DNA from: Mauremys mutica
Lineage: Eukaryota; Chordata; Testudines; Geoemydidae
DNA: 64,000 nt
NCBI RefSeq assembly: GCF_020497125.1
Contig: NC_059081.1
Span: forward strand, 66,236,768 to 66,300,767
Reading direction: 5' to 3'
The number at the start of each line of letters is the position of its first letter. Position 1 is the first letter of the stretch. Shown here piece after piece: positions 12,723 through 25,986 of this stretch. A program made the position numbers and the translations under genes. The notes under the pieces were generated by a model. The model ran no database searches. It was not told the origin of the DNA and worked only from the letters and a program-made list of their open reading frames with translations.

Positions 12723-13589
12723 ATGCAGCGCAAAATACATGTAACAGTTACCAAGCTCCTGTTTCCAGTCCTCAGTCAGCAAAAGCACATCTGTTCTGAT
12801 TCTGCTGTCAGCTGCCCTGGCATAAAGCTGAAATGATTCCACTGATGTCAGCGGAGAGGTTCTGTATCTACATGGTTCTAACACAGCAGAATTCGGCCCA
12901 AGGTATGAAAGGGTTATTTTTAGGAATGCTTCCCCCCTCCCCCCCTTTTCAGTTGATACCAGGAAAAAGGTAACTAGGAAACAGAATACCCAACAGCCTG
13001 AGGTGATGTGCAAGAAGTTCCTTAGCATTCTCTGACTTTTTCCTGGTTCAAACCAGTTTGCCTGGGGATGAGCCAGCTAAGCTGCTGCTTCTCCTGCTTT
13101 CCCAGCCTTCCAGCTGAGGACGTGACCTTTGTTAACTCCAGGCTACAACTGGATCCAGCCAACAAAATCCAACGCAGGTAGGCACTTGTCCCTCCATTCT
13201 CTACAGTCTTCAAGGGCAGAGAAACAAGGATTCGTTTGTTCCAAAAAACTGTCCTTGTTGTCTCCCAATCCTTTTTGTAATAAAAAAAGATTGCTAATAG
13301 CTGATCGAGAGCTGCCGTGACTTCTTGGAAATCTCACAATGCCTTGTGCTTGCTCTGCTCATTTTGGAAGAACTAGCTTTCTCACTCTCCTGAGGGGCTG
13401 TGGAGACAACTTGGGAGCTTCAGGCAAGGTAGTTTATAACCAGTGTAGTATTCCCAGTAAGCCAGTTGTTTATTTGTCATGGCTGGGCATCAGGGCATTT
13501 GCCTGTAGAAGATGGATGTGTCCCAATGTAAAAAACAAAACAAAAAAAAAAACCACCCTTCAGAGCTGCAGCAATTTGGACAAACAAAA

Positions 13590-13665
13590 TGTAAGGGATT
13601 GGAGGAAAGGGAAGAAGACACTTAAGTCATCTAGTCTGTCTCCCCTATACACATTACAGGAGATA
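13590..13665 (-). mobile_element. CR1 3'-end fragment
   Basis: The phrase AGTCATCTAGTCTGTCTCCCC is a diverged copy of the CR1 3' untranslated region (TCATCTAGTCTGACCTCC) seen in the longer CR1 pieces elsewhere in the window. Confidence 0.4.
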
Positions 13666-14781
13666 TGAAAAAAAGATGGTGGGAAGTGCACTCAATGACA
13701 TTAAAAAGGCCATCCTCCTTCTCTAGATTTTTATTGGATCTTTTTCACATCTGGAGCAAAAATGCCACATACAAAATGTGCTGTATAGTCACAGGCAGTG
13801 GACTGCAGTACACAACAATGTATCTGAATCTCTCTCTCTCTTTCAGAGTTCATTCACTAACAGGACCAAAGTTCGAGGCTTTATAGATTCAGTGATGGCA
13901 GGACTTCCCCTGACTGAATCGGCCGGTTTCCACTGAGTTATACCTGATTTGCACTGGCCTGAGAGACAGGAGATTCAGGCCTAGCATCTTCAAGTTTGGA
14001 ATTTGCATCTAGCCTACAGAAGCCACAGCTTGAGTGTAGAATAGATACAGATTGCTTTATCGTAATGAGATGCAACAAGAGGATGTTATTATTTCTTATA
14101 GGCCAGATTCTGGTATCCTTACTCACACAGAGTAGAATCTTACTCCACAAGTAGCCTTACTAACTTCAGTAAAACTACATCTGGTGTAAGGTTCAAAAGA
14201 TCCTGAGTAGCACCTGGAGAATCCACTGAGGATCAGGGCTCCACCCTTACGATTTATGGATTGAGATTGTGATGTCTTTATGTGCAGCTCCATGGAGGTA
14301 CTATTTTTGGGTTTCTGTACCAACACGTAACAAAAACAGCTGTTGCTCTGAAGACATGTAGACCCTGACAATACATGTAAACCTAGCTTTATGTTAGGAT
14401 TACAGAACACAGGCAATTGTTATGAAATGCAGGCTCAAGCAGCAGAACACACGAGCTTTGGGTCACACTGCCGCTCTGTTGCGGGGAACTATAGTATATC
14501 CAGATATCAGTAGCTCAAAACTATGGATGTCTTTAAAAGACCACACTCAAAATATATACACTAAGAGGAGCTGACTTTAAGTTATTGTGACAAGAGATGA
14601 GTTAACATCTGACTAAACCCTACAAGATATCAGGACATGCCGCACACAGTAACTTGATTAGCATATAATAGCATATGATACTGATCAAGACCTGGCATAT
14701 CATTGAGTGATCACTTTATCTCATGAGGTAAAGTGGAGTTAAATCATGTAACCTATGCTTTGTGGCTTATATTTAACTGTA

Positions 14782-14998
14782 CTTAAAAAGCGACAGAGTC
14801 CCGTGGCACCTTATGGACTAACAGATATATTGGAGCATAAGCTTTTGTCGGTAAATACCTCCTTCGTCAGATGCATGATGGTATGGGTATTCACCCACGA
14901 AAGCATATGCTCAATACGCCTGTTAGTCTATAAGGTACCCCAGGACTCTGTCGCTTTTTACAGATCCAGACTAACACGGCTACCCCTCTGATACTGTA
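14782..14998. mobile_element. head-to-head pair of the hammerhead repeat
   Basis: Two copies of the same repeat face each other as an inverted repeat. The left arm begins AAAAAGCGACAGAGTC near 14787. The right arm ends GACTCTGTCGCTTTTT near 14958. Each carries CTTAT(G/A)GACTAACAG or its complement and a hammerhead-like core. The minus-strand core at 14833-14870 keeps CTGACGA but has A in place of the G of GAAA. The plus-strand copy keeps a stem-loop (ATGGGTATTCACCCAC) and GAAA (14899-14902) but has a degenerate CUGANGA box. Confidence 0.55.
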
Positions 14999-16445
14999 TT
15001 TAAAAAGGCACCTACCCCAAACCGCAGTATTTTTCAGTATGGGTCTAATCAATCATTTTCTCTCATTATTTGTATTCTAGGAGTACCAAGAGGGTTCATT
15101 CAAGATTGGGGCCCCATTATTATAGGCACTATAAAAACACAGAAAGAGAGAGACACCCTGCCCCAAGGAATTTACAATCTAAACAGACAAGGCTGACAAA
15201 GGAAGAGGGAGTGGCATACAACATAAAAATAAAGTGGCTGACATGATAATAGGCATTAGAGATTTTAGTTCCATTATCCCCTCATCCCCTTCCAAAAGGT
15301 TCTCAAAATATGAAGGTTGAGGGAGAAGTAAACAATCAAATATATTCAATTTTTATACAACATTCATTATAGATATATTTTAATATATAAAACGTAAATA
15401 AGCACACATCAATACCTGATCCTAGATAGACGCTTCCAGGCATTACAATGATATAAATAAATTAGTTTCTCAGCCTAACCATTACAGCTTTATTATCTCC
15501 ACCCCTATGGTAGCTATACCACTGAAGCTTGTGCAATAAACTGTCCTGTGTGAAATTATGTCACCCCCCTAGTGGCTGTCTGCTGCAACTACAACAGCCT
15601 GCTACTTTCTCACACAAAGGAGTTCTCCGTTAGTTTGAGTAACAGAAGCCAGTAGTTTTGGTGTCTTGGTTTACCCAGGCTGATGACCATGGCGTCTGCA
15701 TGATGTATGTATACTGCCATGTTTCATTACACTTCGTTGAAGCTAATGCCACAATATTGCTCTTGGTCATCATGGTCATTTCATCACCACATCACAGTTT
15801 GCTACTCATGGAGAGAGTTCCAGTGCAGAAGGCCATAGACTATCCTGCAGTAATGGCTTGGATAATGTATTACTGGTGTTTTAACTAAAGCCATTGACTA
15901 TAAAGAATATAGCCCTACAGTCTTGTCCAGAGTTTGGGATAAAGCACCCGAACATACTGTAATTTGTTCGCCTTTAAAGACCTCCAAGTGGGAGGTTTAC
16001 ACTAGCAGGTGATCCTTCCACTACTTTGCTTTCATATCAGTGTTTTCACATGATCTTGCAGACTTGTGAGTCCTAGAATGCAGAAAGCCCTGTCTGGCTC
16101 TCATTGGCTTTGGGGCACACTATGTTAAATTACTAGAATTCCTTACTAGGATTCCCTTTCACAGATGGTAAGCCCATTTACAGTCCATCAGAAAATCTGC
16201 CCTGGTAACTATCATACAAATTACTGCATTGATCCTTGGATTAATTAATACAAATTTAAATTGTAAGGGGGGAGGGAGGGAGATGAAGAGGGCTGCAAAC
16301 TGTTCTGTTCTTCCAAATGCAGCTGCACCCTTCCAATGCTGGCTGTAATCATGCCAGAGACATATCCCCTCTCTCTGCTGTGGTAAAAACAAAACCTTTT
16401 GTTTCCCCATTTCCATGAGGAGAAAGAACTACATGGAAACAACAG

Positions 16446-16471
16446 GAGAGAGAGAGAGAGAGAGAGAGAGA
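16446..16471. repeat. (GA)n microsatellite
   Basis: About 13 uninterrupted GA units. Confidence 0.95.
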
Positions 16472-16649
16472 CATACACAGAAGAAAAGAAAGTTCATAGG
16501 AAGTTCTGGTAATATGTCACCTCTGCCTCACAATGACAGACTTTTATGCAATCCTTTGCAAAATCAAAGGACTCCTGTCAGCAGTCACTGTATAAACAAG
16601 GAAATAAAACTATACATCATGAGAGGAATTATGTGGGTGGAGAAATTCA

Positions 16650-16745
16650 TGGGAAAGGCCAGAAGGGGCCCAATATGATCATCTAATCCGACCTCCTGCA
16701 TAACACAAGCCAGATAATTTCATGCAGTGATTTCTGTATTAAGTC
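16650..16745 (-). mobile_element. CR1 3'-end fragment
   Basis: CCAATATGATCATCTAATCC, then GACCTCCTGCATAACACAAG and CCAGATAATTTCA, matches the CR1 3' untranslated region in reverse orientation. It is 5'-truncated, as most CR1 copies are. Confidence 0.65.
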
Positions 16746-19724
16746 CAATAATTTGCAGTTGTTATCTTTGTCTGTTCCACTGAAGTCCCGATGTGCAGCT
16801 CCCTGGATGTACTAGCTCACAGTTTCTATCAGTCCATTTTGCTCTATGATAAATGACAAACGCATTAAGTGCACAGCTCTCCCCAGGGATAGAGCTGGGT
16901 ATCTTATGGCAATGGCTGCTGTAATCAATCCAGGCTTCATCCAGCAGCGATGTGATTGATCCTACCTTGGGCCCGAAACACAAGGGCACACACTGTTGCA
17001 CTTGGCTCTCCACTGTGTTGAGTCTTTCTTTCTGTCACTCAAACTTCCATCCTGGAGATGAAACTCAAGGAAAATAAGGTTTGCCCCTGGTTTTGAGTAA
17101 ATAGGGTGCTCCTGAAAGGCGTCAGATTGACAGCCTGGGAAATCAGAGTCATCTGTTTATCCAGAGTACGGCAAAGGCAATGAGTCTGAAGATGACACAT
17201 ACCACAGTGCCTCAACCAGCACTGGAGGAAGCAGCCCTATAGAAGAGACCTATAAACTTTGATAGAAAAAATAAACTTCTCTGAAGTTTTTTTTTTTTTT
17301 TAAAAACAACCCATAGAAATTATTCAGGGAATTATATCCTTGCTATTGTATTCTATACGGTACTTCAGAAACATGTAAAAAAGAAGTCTTCTTTATTAAA
17401 TTATATGGGGTCTTAAGAGTAATTTCTATAGAACCTAAGTTCAAGTGAATCCAACTAGTGATATCACTATTAAATACTGTAGGAAATCCTAGGAATGAGA
17501 CTGCAGTGCAGTCTCTGTGTTCCATTCACTCCTTGTCCTCCTCCTGCAAAGATGGTCACTAAAAGGTGCCAGCCCTGGTTGTGTGTACACCATTAGGTGG
17601 TCCAGAGACATCTACACGGACCTCATCATGGGACACCATCAGTACCGGGTTGAGTAATCAAAAACACCGGTCAGGGAAATAACCCACTTCCTTCCTTCCC
17701 CGACAAATCAAGGGATGCACACCACCCATGTACTTATTCACTACACCAATACTGACATTCTATGGGTGGCGTACCTGAGACCACTTATCCACTGACATTT
17801 TAAAAAACTCACATCCCCCAATCTGGTTCTGGTTATGTACTATATATGTATCCTGTGAACCTTGTAACTGATATTTGTAATCCCTCATAACTCAAGCCTG
17901 ACCCCAGATGTACAGTAACTTCCCTCTTAACTTGTGTAAATTTGATTTTAAACATTAGCTTTAAAAAATTTTTTATATCTACTGAGAACTGTACTCAGAT
18001 CATCAACCCATTTCTACAGACCACCCTACAGCCACGGTGTGTGTGGTAATGAGTTTTGGTCACTACCCGACTTCAGCCAGATTCTAACTGGAAGTCTCAA
18101 GATGAAAGGCTCCATATGCCAATACCAATTCCATAAAGGCCCTCCAACCCATGCGAAAATGTTGGTGGGTTAAGGACAGGCAGTTAGTTTAACCCCTAAA
18201 GGAACAATAGTCAAACTGACCTGCAAAAAGCATAACATAGTAGCAAAACAGGAATAAGGGAGCAGTTTGTCTTCTTATTTTTAAAATAGCTCTACCAAAT
18301 TGCTCCTTCCTGCAACAAAACTGTGAAGAGAGAGCTCTTCTGCCACTTTTTTTGTTTTTGAAACATATAGACTGGTTAGTTGATATCAACAAGGATTGCT
18401 GTCTGGTTTAGTGAGAATTCCAATGGGCACAATCATCAATAGGTTTGAGATTTTTCATTGTTGCCTGAATGAGTTAGAAGAGAGATTTGTACTCCCTGCA
18501 ATAGGTAATTAACTACCATTATTATTCTCAGGCAGGCCAAGGAGTGGTCCTTATCAGCATGTTTTAAGGTGTCTTGTTTCTCCAGACTTTTTCCAACAGG
18601 ATTAAAGGTGCTAATAAGGTAAACTGCAAATGACGCAAGGAACAATGTGGGATAGTCAAGATTCCCCAACGTGAATGTTCCATCTTCAAGGACATGTGCT
18701 GAACAATCAGTGCATACAGTACAACTAGAAAGAAATGAGAGAAACTGAAAAGTTGAGACTAGATTCATCTGTACAAGAGAAGCTTGGGCAGGACCAACCG
18801 GCCTTTGTTATGGACATCTTAATCCAGAATTGTATGTGATAAAGATCAGACAGATGGAAAGCATAGAATCAACATGCACTATATAGAACAGCTATGGTAC
18901 ACCTAACGATACACAGCCAAATGTTAATAAGAATATTTAGCATTTTTATCCTGTAGCCTTTTACGCAAAGAGCTGGACAGGAAAGGACTAATTATGGTAA
19001 TTATCCTGACAGCAACCTTGGGAGGCAGGTGGGTAAGAGGAAAAGGAAACAGTTGAAACAACTTGCTCAAGTCTACTCCAGTGAGTCAGTGGAAAAGCCA
19101 GAATTAGAATTCAGGACCGCCAGACTCCCAACCCAGTGCATTATTTCAGCGTGCACTGCTTCTCAGCTCAGCTCTATTCTAGTAGATAAGGCAGATATAG
19201 TTAATACTGCACAGATGAAACAGTCCTAATGAAAATGACTCAAGGATTCAAAGGCTTTGTTTGATTTTAAATAAACCACATGGGAACAGTGGAGGTTGAC
19301 TACATCTGAAAGTGAGTAGGCAAAGGTGTAAGATTGTGTTCAGACTGGAGTTAATATGCAGCAATATGTACAAGAAAGCGTCTGACTCAAAACAGTGGCT
19401 TTCCCCCACAACACCTGAAGAAGCCTTCAGTGTGTGGAACTGGAATCTATTCACTGGTAACAAAACCATGCCAGCAACTTAAACCACTTGTTACCATATT
19501 GCTATTATGAATTTCAGGAAACCTTCATCAAGGTTACTATTTGCCAGGGTATTCACATAATATAACCCAAGGCTTGGATGCAAGACTAATGCTTCATGGC
19601 AATAAAATCTTCAACTCTACCAACATTTTAAAGATTTCTTTTGCCACTGAAAGTATCTGAAGGCAAGGCTGATCATCACAACAAAGGCAGCTTATATAGA
19701 ACGAGATTATCACCTGGTGTTTTA

Positions 19725-20021
19725 GGCCTGGTCCACACTAAAAAGGGGATTCGAATTAGGGTACGCAAATTCAGCTACGGGAATAGCGTAGCTGAATTCG
19801 AAGTACCCTAATTCAAACTACTCACCTGTCCAGACGCGGCGGGGTCGAACTCCGCGGCTCCCCCGTCGACTCCACCACCGCCGTTTGCAGTGGTGGAGTA
19901 CCGGAGTCGACCGCGGCGCTTCCGGAGTTCAAACTATCGCGGTCTAGATCAGACGCGATAGTTCGAACTCCGTGAAGTCGAACTCACCGCGTCGACCCGG
20001 ACGGTGAGTACGGACCTGCCC
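19725..20021. mobile_element. PIF/Harbinger-like MITE, CpG-rich
   Basis: Terminal inverted repeats begin GGCCTGGTCCACACT on the left and GGGCAGGTCCGTACT on the right (reverse complement). They are flanked by TTA at 19722-19724 and 20022-20024, the target duplication typical of PIF/Harbinger. The interior is unusually CpG-rich and contains sub-palindromes such as the two CGCGATAGTTCGAACTCC-related halves around 19920-19970. There is no transposase. Confidence 0.7.
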
Positions 20022-20821
20022 TTAGCTTCACTGATTTTAATGGAGCTATGCTGATTTACAGCTAACCTGTAATCTCTAATGTAACTACTGATTCCTCCTC
20101 TTTGGAAATATCAAATTTAATTAAAATAGCCATGAGCACATAGTGAATTTATTATGAAAGAGATACACACAATAGATACAGTATGTTGTCTACGCTACTT
20201 TTCACAACAAATATGTGAAATTCCGAAGTGGTTTAAGTCTGGTTTTGTAACTAAAGTAACGGTCCATTCTTTCTACCAATTTAGCAGGATTCAGTATTAA
20301 ATTAAAATTTAGTAACAAACCAAATGCAGACTTGTATAAACTGAGACTTTTTTTCAACTGAAGTCTGAAAACGGAAAAAGCCTCTTGGCAGAAAATCCTA
20401 GTTTCAGTTTGACTTGGATGAAATCAGAAGTTATTAGAGTCCAAATAAAACAAGAAACAAATCTACCCAGTTGTGTACAAAACTTCAAAATTCAATACAT
20501 AACAGATACAAAGAACAGTTGACAGTGCAAGTCTTTTTTAAAAAAACCTAAGTATTAAAAGAGCGAGAGAGAGTGGGGGGTAGATATGGCGTATTTAAGG
20601 AACATGGCAGAATTGAGTCAATATAGTTGAGACTCCTGGATACAGTAAGTAAATACATTGTTCTACACTACAAAACTCAGGCTTTTAAATTTTACACAAT
20701 TGTAAAATGTAGGATTTTAACGATAAGCCTTAGGCTCCAACCCTAGAAAGACTTATACATGTGCTTTAAGCACATGTGGGTAGCCCTCCTGAACTCATTG
20801 AGATATCCTGTGTACACAGAC

Positions 20822-21697
20822 TAGGGTTGCCAACTGTCTAATCACACAAACCCAAACACCCTTGCCCTGCCCCATCCCACCCCACTTACTCCATCCCCCC
20901 CTCCCTCCATCACTCACTCTCCCCCAACCTCACTGGACAGGGGTGTGGGAGGGGTAGTGGGCTCTGGGGCCAAGGGATTCGGAGTGTGGGATGGGGCTCC
21001 GGGCTGAGCCTGGAGCAGGGGGTTGGGGTGCAGGAGGCAGTGCAGGGTGCTGGCAGCGTTTTCCTCAGGCGGCGGCGCAGCAGGTCTAAAGCAGGCTTCT
21101 TGCCTGCCCTGGCCCTGCGCCACTCCCAGAAGCAGCCGGCATGTCCCTGAGGCCCCTGGTGGGGGGCGGGGAGGTGTCTTCATGCGCTGCCCATGCCCCA
21201 AGTGCCAACTCTGTAGCTCCCATTAGCCAGGAACTGCGGGAGCAGAGCCTGCCTTAGCCCCGCAGTGCCACCGCCCGGGAGCTGCTTGAGGTAAGTGGGG
21301 CCAGGTGGCGCCTCGCTGCCCCCTCTGTGCACCACCCCTGGAAGCGACCAGCACATCCCTGCAGCCCCTCTGGGAGAGGTAGGGGACTCCACACACTACC
21401 CCTGCCTGCAGGCATTGCCCCCGCAGCTCCCATTGGCTGCGATTCCTGGCCAGTGGGAGCTGTGGAGTTGGTGCTCGGGGCATGGGTGGTGTGTGGAGAC
21501 CCCGTGTCCGGCCAGGGGCCTCAGGGACATATCAGCCACTTCTGGGAGTGGCATGGGGCCAGGTCAGACAGGGAGCCTGCCTTAGCCCCACCGAACTTTT
21601 AGCGACATCAAATCTCCTGATTTGGCTTCAGCAGCCTCCAAGAGATAGAGCCCATTCCAGGAGACTCTGGGTGAAACTGGGAGGGTTGGCAACCCTA
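20822..21697. mobile_element. GC-rich foldback element with AGGGTTGCCAAC ends
   Basis: The left end reads TAGGGTTGCCAAC and the right end is its inverse, GTTGGCAACCCTA. Internal arms are also inverted. CCACTCCCAGAAG and CATGTCCCTGAGGCCCCTGG near 21120-21163 face CCAGGGGCCTCAGGGACAT and CTTCTGGGAGTGG near 21514-21553. I could not find a convincing target duplication. The five to seven open frames of 67-96 codons inside are products of GC richness. Confidence 0.6.
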
Positions 21698-21700
21698 ACT

Positions 21701-21861
21701 TAGGCCCCAATTCAGGAAAGCACTTATGCATGTGCTTAAGTCATCCTTATTCAGCAAAGCTTTCAAACACTTGCTTAAAGTTACACACATGTTTAAGTGC
21801 TGGCTGAATCAGGACCTTACAGTTATGCATGTGTGTAAGTCTTTGCAGAATCAGGGCCTTA
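21701..21861. repeat. AGCACTTAAGCA-type palindromic repeat
   Basis: Repeated phrases include CATGTGCTTAAGT, GCTTAAAGTTACACAC and GTTTAAGTGCTGGCTGAATC. They are bounded by GGCCCCAATTCAGGAAAGCA and GCAGAATCAGGGCCTTA. Related copies lie at 5936-6070, 8030-8118, 26374-26536 and 41450-41525. The unit is partly self-complementary. Confidence 0.5.
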
Positions 21862-23364
21862 ATTTGTTCCTAACCAAAGAAATGCAAATGGCTCTGCCCA
21901 GGCCTCATTTTAAAAAGGGACCCACTCAACCATGAGTCTATCCACAGGCTAAGGTTTGCAGTCTGACCGATACTCGCGCATGTGTCCCTCTGAAAAAAGA
22001 GCAATGGTCCATGCCCATCCAAGAGCAGAATTTACTCCATGTGCGCAACAAGCTGAACACACAAAGAGCCAGATGTCCAAAAGCATCCCTCAGCCTGCAG
22101 CTGTCACCCCCATTGCTTTCAACGGCAGTTTCCGGATGCTCAAAATGTTGGGAAACCCGGCCCCCTTGTCCGGTGATTAAGTACCATCTATGTGGCGCTT
22201 ACCATTGTCGGCCAATCATTTCCGAGAGAGCTGAAAAAACTGTGGACTTTCAAGGTCAGATTCAAGTTTAAAGGAAAAAGGAGGCTTCCATACATGTGGC
22301 ACGCCAGTGGGAGTTTCTCACAAATCCAGGCCTTTTGAACCAATGTCTCTCTCCGTGTTCCTATCAGAGAGCATCATCCTAACTGTATGTTTGGCAGGCT
22401 GAGGCACTTGAGGGAACATGCTAAAATTTCAGATTAAAACTGATCATCTCAAATTTGTTAACTGTAAAATTTTAATTTCCAGACTTTTTTTTTTTTAAAT
22501 GCTCTTTCAAGGGTTAGGAAGTCTCTGCCTCACAACCCCAGCAGAGCTGAATTCTCACTGGGTGCATAAAATGGGATGATTGTGACACAGAGAAAGCTCC
22601 TTGAGAATGCTGAATGTCATCTAAGGAGAAGCTGTCATGTTAATTTCTTTTCTAAAAATTCCACCCAGCAACTTTTTGTCATTAATTTCCACCTTGAGTG
22701 CCTCCATCTCATTTCTGTTCCTTGTGAGTGGCGGGGAGCTAAGAGTTAACGTTGTGCATTCAGAACAAAAAACACAGAGCTGAGGCAAAGCTGTATGCAT
22801 CCAACCCATTCCTTAACAAACTTGTTGCTAGTCCTGTCTGCACCATCCCAGGTTTCCCAGGTTTCACTGGCCTCTAGCCAAAAGTGTCATTTTACTCTCA
22901 TAATGAAGAGGGGCAGAGGGTTATTTTTTCTCCCAACCCCTCCTCATATTATATCCATCCCTGCAGTGCAACCTTCTTGTTTTTCCACATTTTCTAGCAG
23001 TCGAAAACCCTCCCAAGGGCATATCCGCAAGGATCTCCTGAGATGGAGGAGTTCTCAGCTTACAGCTTGTACCTACAATGCTGTACTTAGCTCATTAAAT
23101 TCCCAGTAAGGTTACACACAAAAACTCCTTCAAAGCCTTTACCCTCACTCTTTGCTTTCTGAGTCGAGTTACATGTTATTTAAAAATCTTTAGAAATTGT
23201 GTCTGGAGTAGTGAATCACTTATTCTGAGGTTTTAAAGTGATAGACACAGTATAAATAATTTTCTCCCAATCCACTGTATACTAAACAAGGAAATTCAGT
23301 CCCACCTTAAAATTTCCGCTTGAAGAGTGAAGTCTGTAAACTCGAAATGTTGTAGGCAATACAT

Positions 23365-23390
23365 AAAAAAAAAAAAAAAAAAAAAAAAAA
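23365..23390. repeat. poly-A run
   Basis: A run of 26 A residues. It may be the tail of a retroposed sequence, but nothing recognisable precedes it on either side. Confidence 0.9.
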
Positions 23391-25860
23391 GGGAAGGCTG
23401 CTTTATTATTTGTTAAGCACTGACAATATATTTGACAGTATACAGGAGAAAGCAAAATATGGTCCCTGTCCTGTAATATACAATTAAACAGGCAAAGTTC
23501 AGACACCAAAATGCACTAGGGAGCAAATGTTTTCATTATAAACTAAAATGTAACCCCGGAGGTTGGTGCTAATTTAGGATGAGATTCTTACTGCTTACCT
23601 ACATTGCGGAGTTCCGTACTCCATTAGCGCTCTCACTGACTGGAGTGAGCTTTTTGAGTAGTAAGGTACTACTCAGCACGAGCAAGAAATATACAATCCG
23701 CCCCATAAGAGCATCACCACCAATCTGGGTTAGTATTTGTGAGCATTGCGGAACGCTCAGAATGCCGTTATACCCTGAAGAGTGACTAAAAAATAGCATT
23801 AGGTAATTCTACGTTGGTTGTTCCTTCCCAGAGGGCTTCTGCAGCGAAAGTACTCAGCTCGCACACAACTGTTCCTTATGTCAGGGCCTAGAAGCCTATC
23901 CTAGGATTGGAGATTCAAACCGGATTGTCTCTGGCATATGGAGCACCTTCAGTAATAACTATGCGGCAGCGGGAACTTAATATTGTCCATGGTGCACAGA
24001 GAAGAAAATAATGTACGCATTTCTAATGCTTAAGTTCACTCAAGCATCTATAGCTACATTGGCTCTGATAATACTCTACCAAAGTAAAAAGCTCTTTTTT
24101 TTTTTTTTTATGAGTAACGTGAGGAGGGCTCAGACAGCACTCGGAGCAGACTTAAGTAAAAAGGGCTTATTTCTACGTAGTCACTTTTTCTGACATAACC
24201 GCAGTTGAAGAAGAACGTATCCGTTGTTTCCTACTGCCATGGTCTTCAGACAGGAATCTCGGCTAGAACAAGCTTGTCCTGAGTTTACTTTGTTTTTAGA
24301 TGGCAGCGTTGATAAGGTCACACCTTAAAACAGCCACCTACAGTAGAACAGATGGGAATAGAGCTGGCAGCGTACTTGGATAATAGCATTTTAAAAGAAG
24401 GAAATCAGAATTCATTTGCATATATAAATAGGTTTATAGTTTCAAGGCATTTGTGCTTATAGACCACGCCCACCCACGCTAGAAAGATTTCTGCTGCAGC
24501 GGAGGCAGCAACATCGGAAAGTGCAGAGGCAAATAACCCGCTAACGCAGGCAAAACCCTCTTGCAACTCCCCCTCCCTGACAAAATGAGACCCACCCGCT
24601 CCCAGGTGCCAACCCCTCCAATCCAAAGAGAACTGCCCCACACTCTGAACTGTGGAAGCCACCCAGACGCCTACGCTCAACCAACTCCCACAAGTGTCAA
24701 AAAACAGTTTACACTGCAGCCTTCCTTTCCCCCAAAAGGGCCGAATCACCCGCCTAACGCAGCCTCGTGGCCGTTTGCACTCCCAGCAGCTCCTCCAAAA
24801 ATCCTGTCTTCTCCCATCCCCCATGCCTCCAACAGCTCCCTAAAGAGTCAAAGCCTCTTATTCCTTTTACTCCTGACATCTTCCATACAACCCAGCTTGG
24901 TTATGATTAATAAGAAGGCAACAGTGTGGCTGATAGACTACTGGATAAAAACTAAGGGTGAGGTAATGGTGACCTAATTTCCTAAAGTGGCTGTCTGCTA
25001 ACCACAACTTTAAGGTTTCAGAAACTTTGGCTCACGATCAAGCTTGCTCTAAAACGCTCTCTCTGCAAACCAGAAAATAGGCCCAGTATGCTGTTTTGGA
25101 TGGTGACATTCCTTGGTTTTGTGGATGATATGATCTTATATCCCTCCCGAGTAGCAGATCAAAAGTCACTTTGTCCATGTCAGCCAGAGCACTTGAAAAA
25201 GGGAGCGTTTCACATTAAAAGTGTCTTCTCAGCTCTAACTCTTGCATCTCAAGTGTGATGCTATGCTTCAAGCTACCCCTGCAACACAATCACTACATGC
25301 TGACTTTCAACTTTAGTGCACTACATTAAAAAAAACCAAACACCGATTTTACTTATTTCTCCGCCCCCCCCAAACAGGTTCAACAGTTAAACCATAAAGT
25401 TAGTAACAAGCATGTTTAAAATCCATCGTGGGGAGAAAGTTTTGGAAACTGCAGTCTTTTAAGAGCGATGTGCTTGGAGAACTGTGGAAAATCAGTTTGA
25501 TCAAGGCACAAGGAGTCATGCTTAACTAACTTTCTGGAATTCGTGGAGGATATTACTGCCATGAGAGATAAGGGAAATCCAGGGGATGTTGTGGACTTAG
25601 ATTTTAAAGAAAAGCATTGCCCAAGAGTCTGCATCAGAGATTTACAGCAAAGGTGATGAGTTTTGGAATAGGCTCTAAAGTAGAAGCCTGCATAGTAAAC
25701 AGGGCAAGCAGCAGGAGCTGAAAGGGAGCCAGAAGTGAACATTTTTCATGTTGGAAAGGGATGAGAAGGGGAGCAGTCAGTTTCAGTAAGTCGGAATATA
25801 TAAGTAAATATGCATTTATTTGGACAAGCCCTTGTTATTTGGCTCCGAGTTTAACACAGA

Positions 25861-25986
25861 TAGGGTGACCAGACAGCAAGTGTGAAAAATCAGGACGGGG
25901 GTGGGGGTGGGTAACAGGAGCCTATATAAGACCAAGCCCCAAATATCAGGATTGTCCCTATAAAATTGGGACATCTGGTCACCCTA
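25861..25986. mobile_element. hAT MITE, TAGGGTGACC family, copy 1
   Basis: A 126-bp element with TAGGGTGACCAG/CTGGTCACCCTA terminal inverted repeats. It is flanked by a perfect 8-bp duplication AACACAGA (25853-25860 and 25987-25994), diagnostic of hAT-type transposition. The inner phrases CCCAAATATCAGGATTGTCC and TGTGAAAAATCAGGAC are shared with the copies at 31078 and 46907. Confidence 0.9.
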
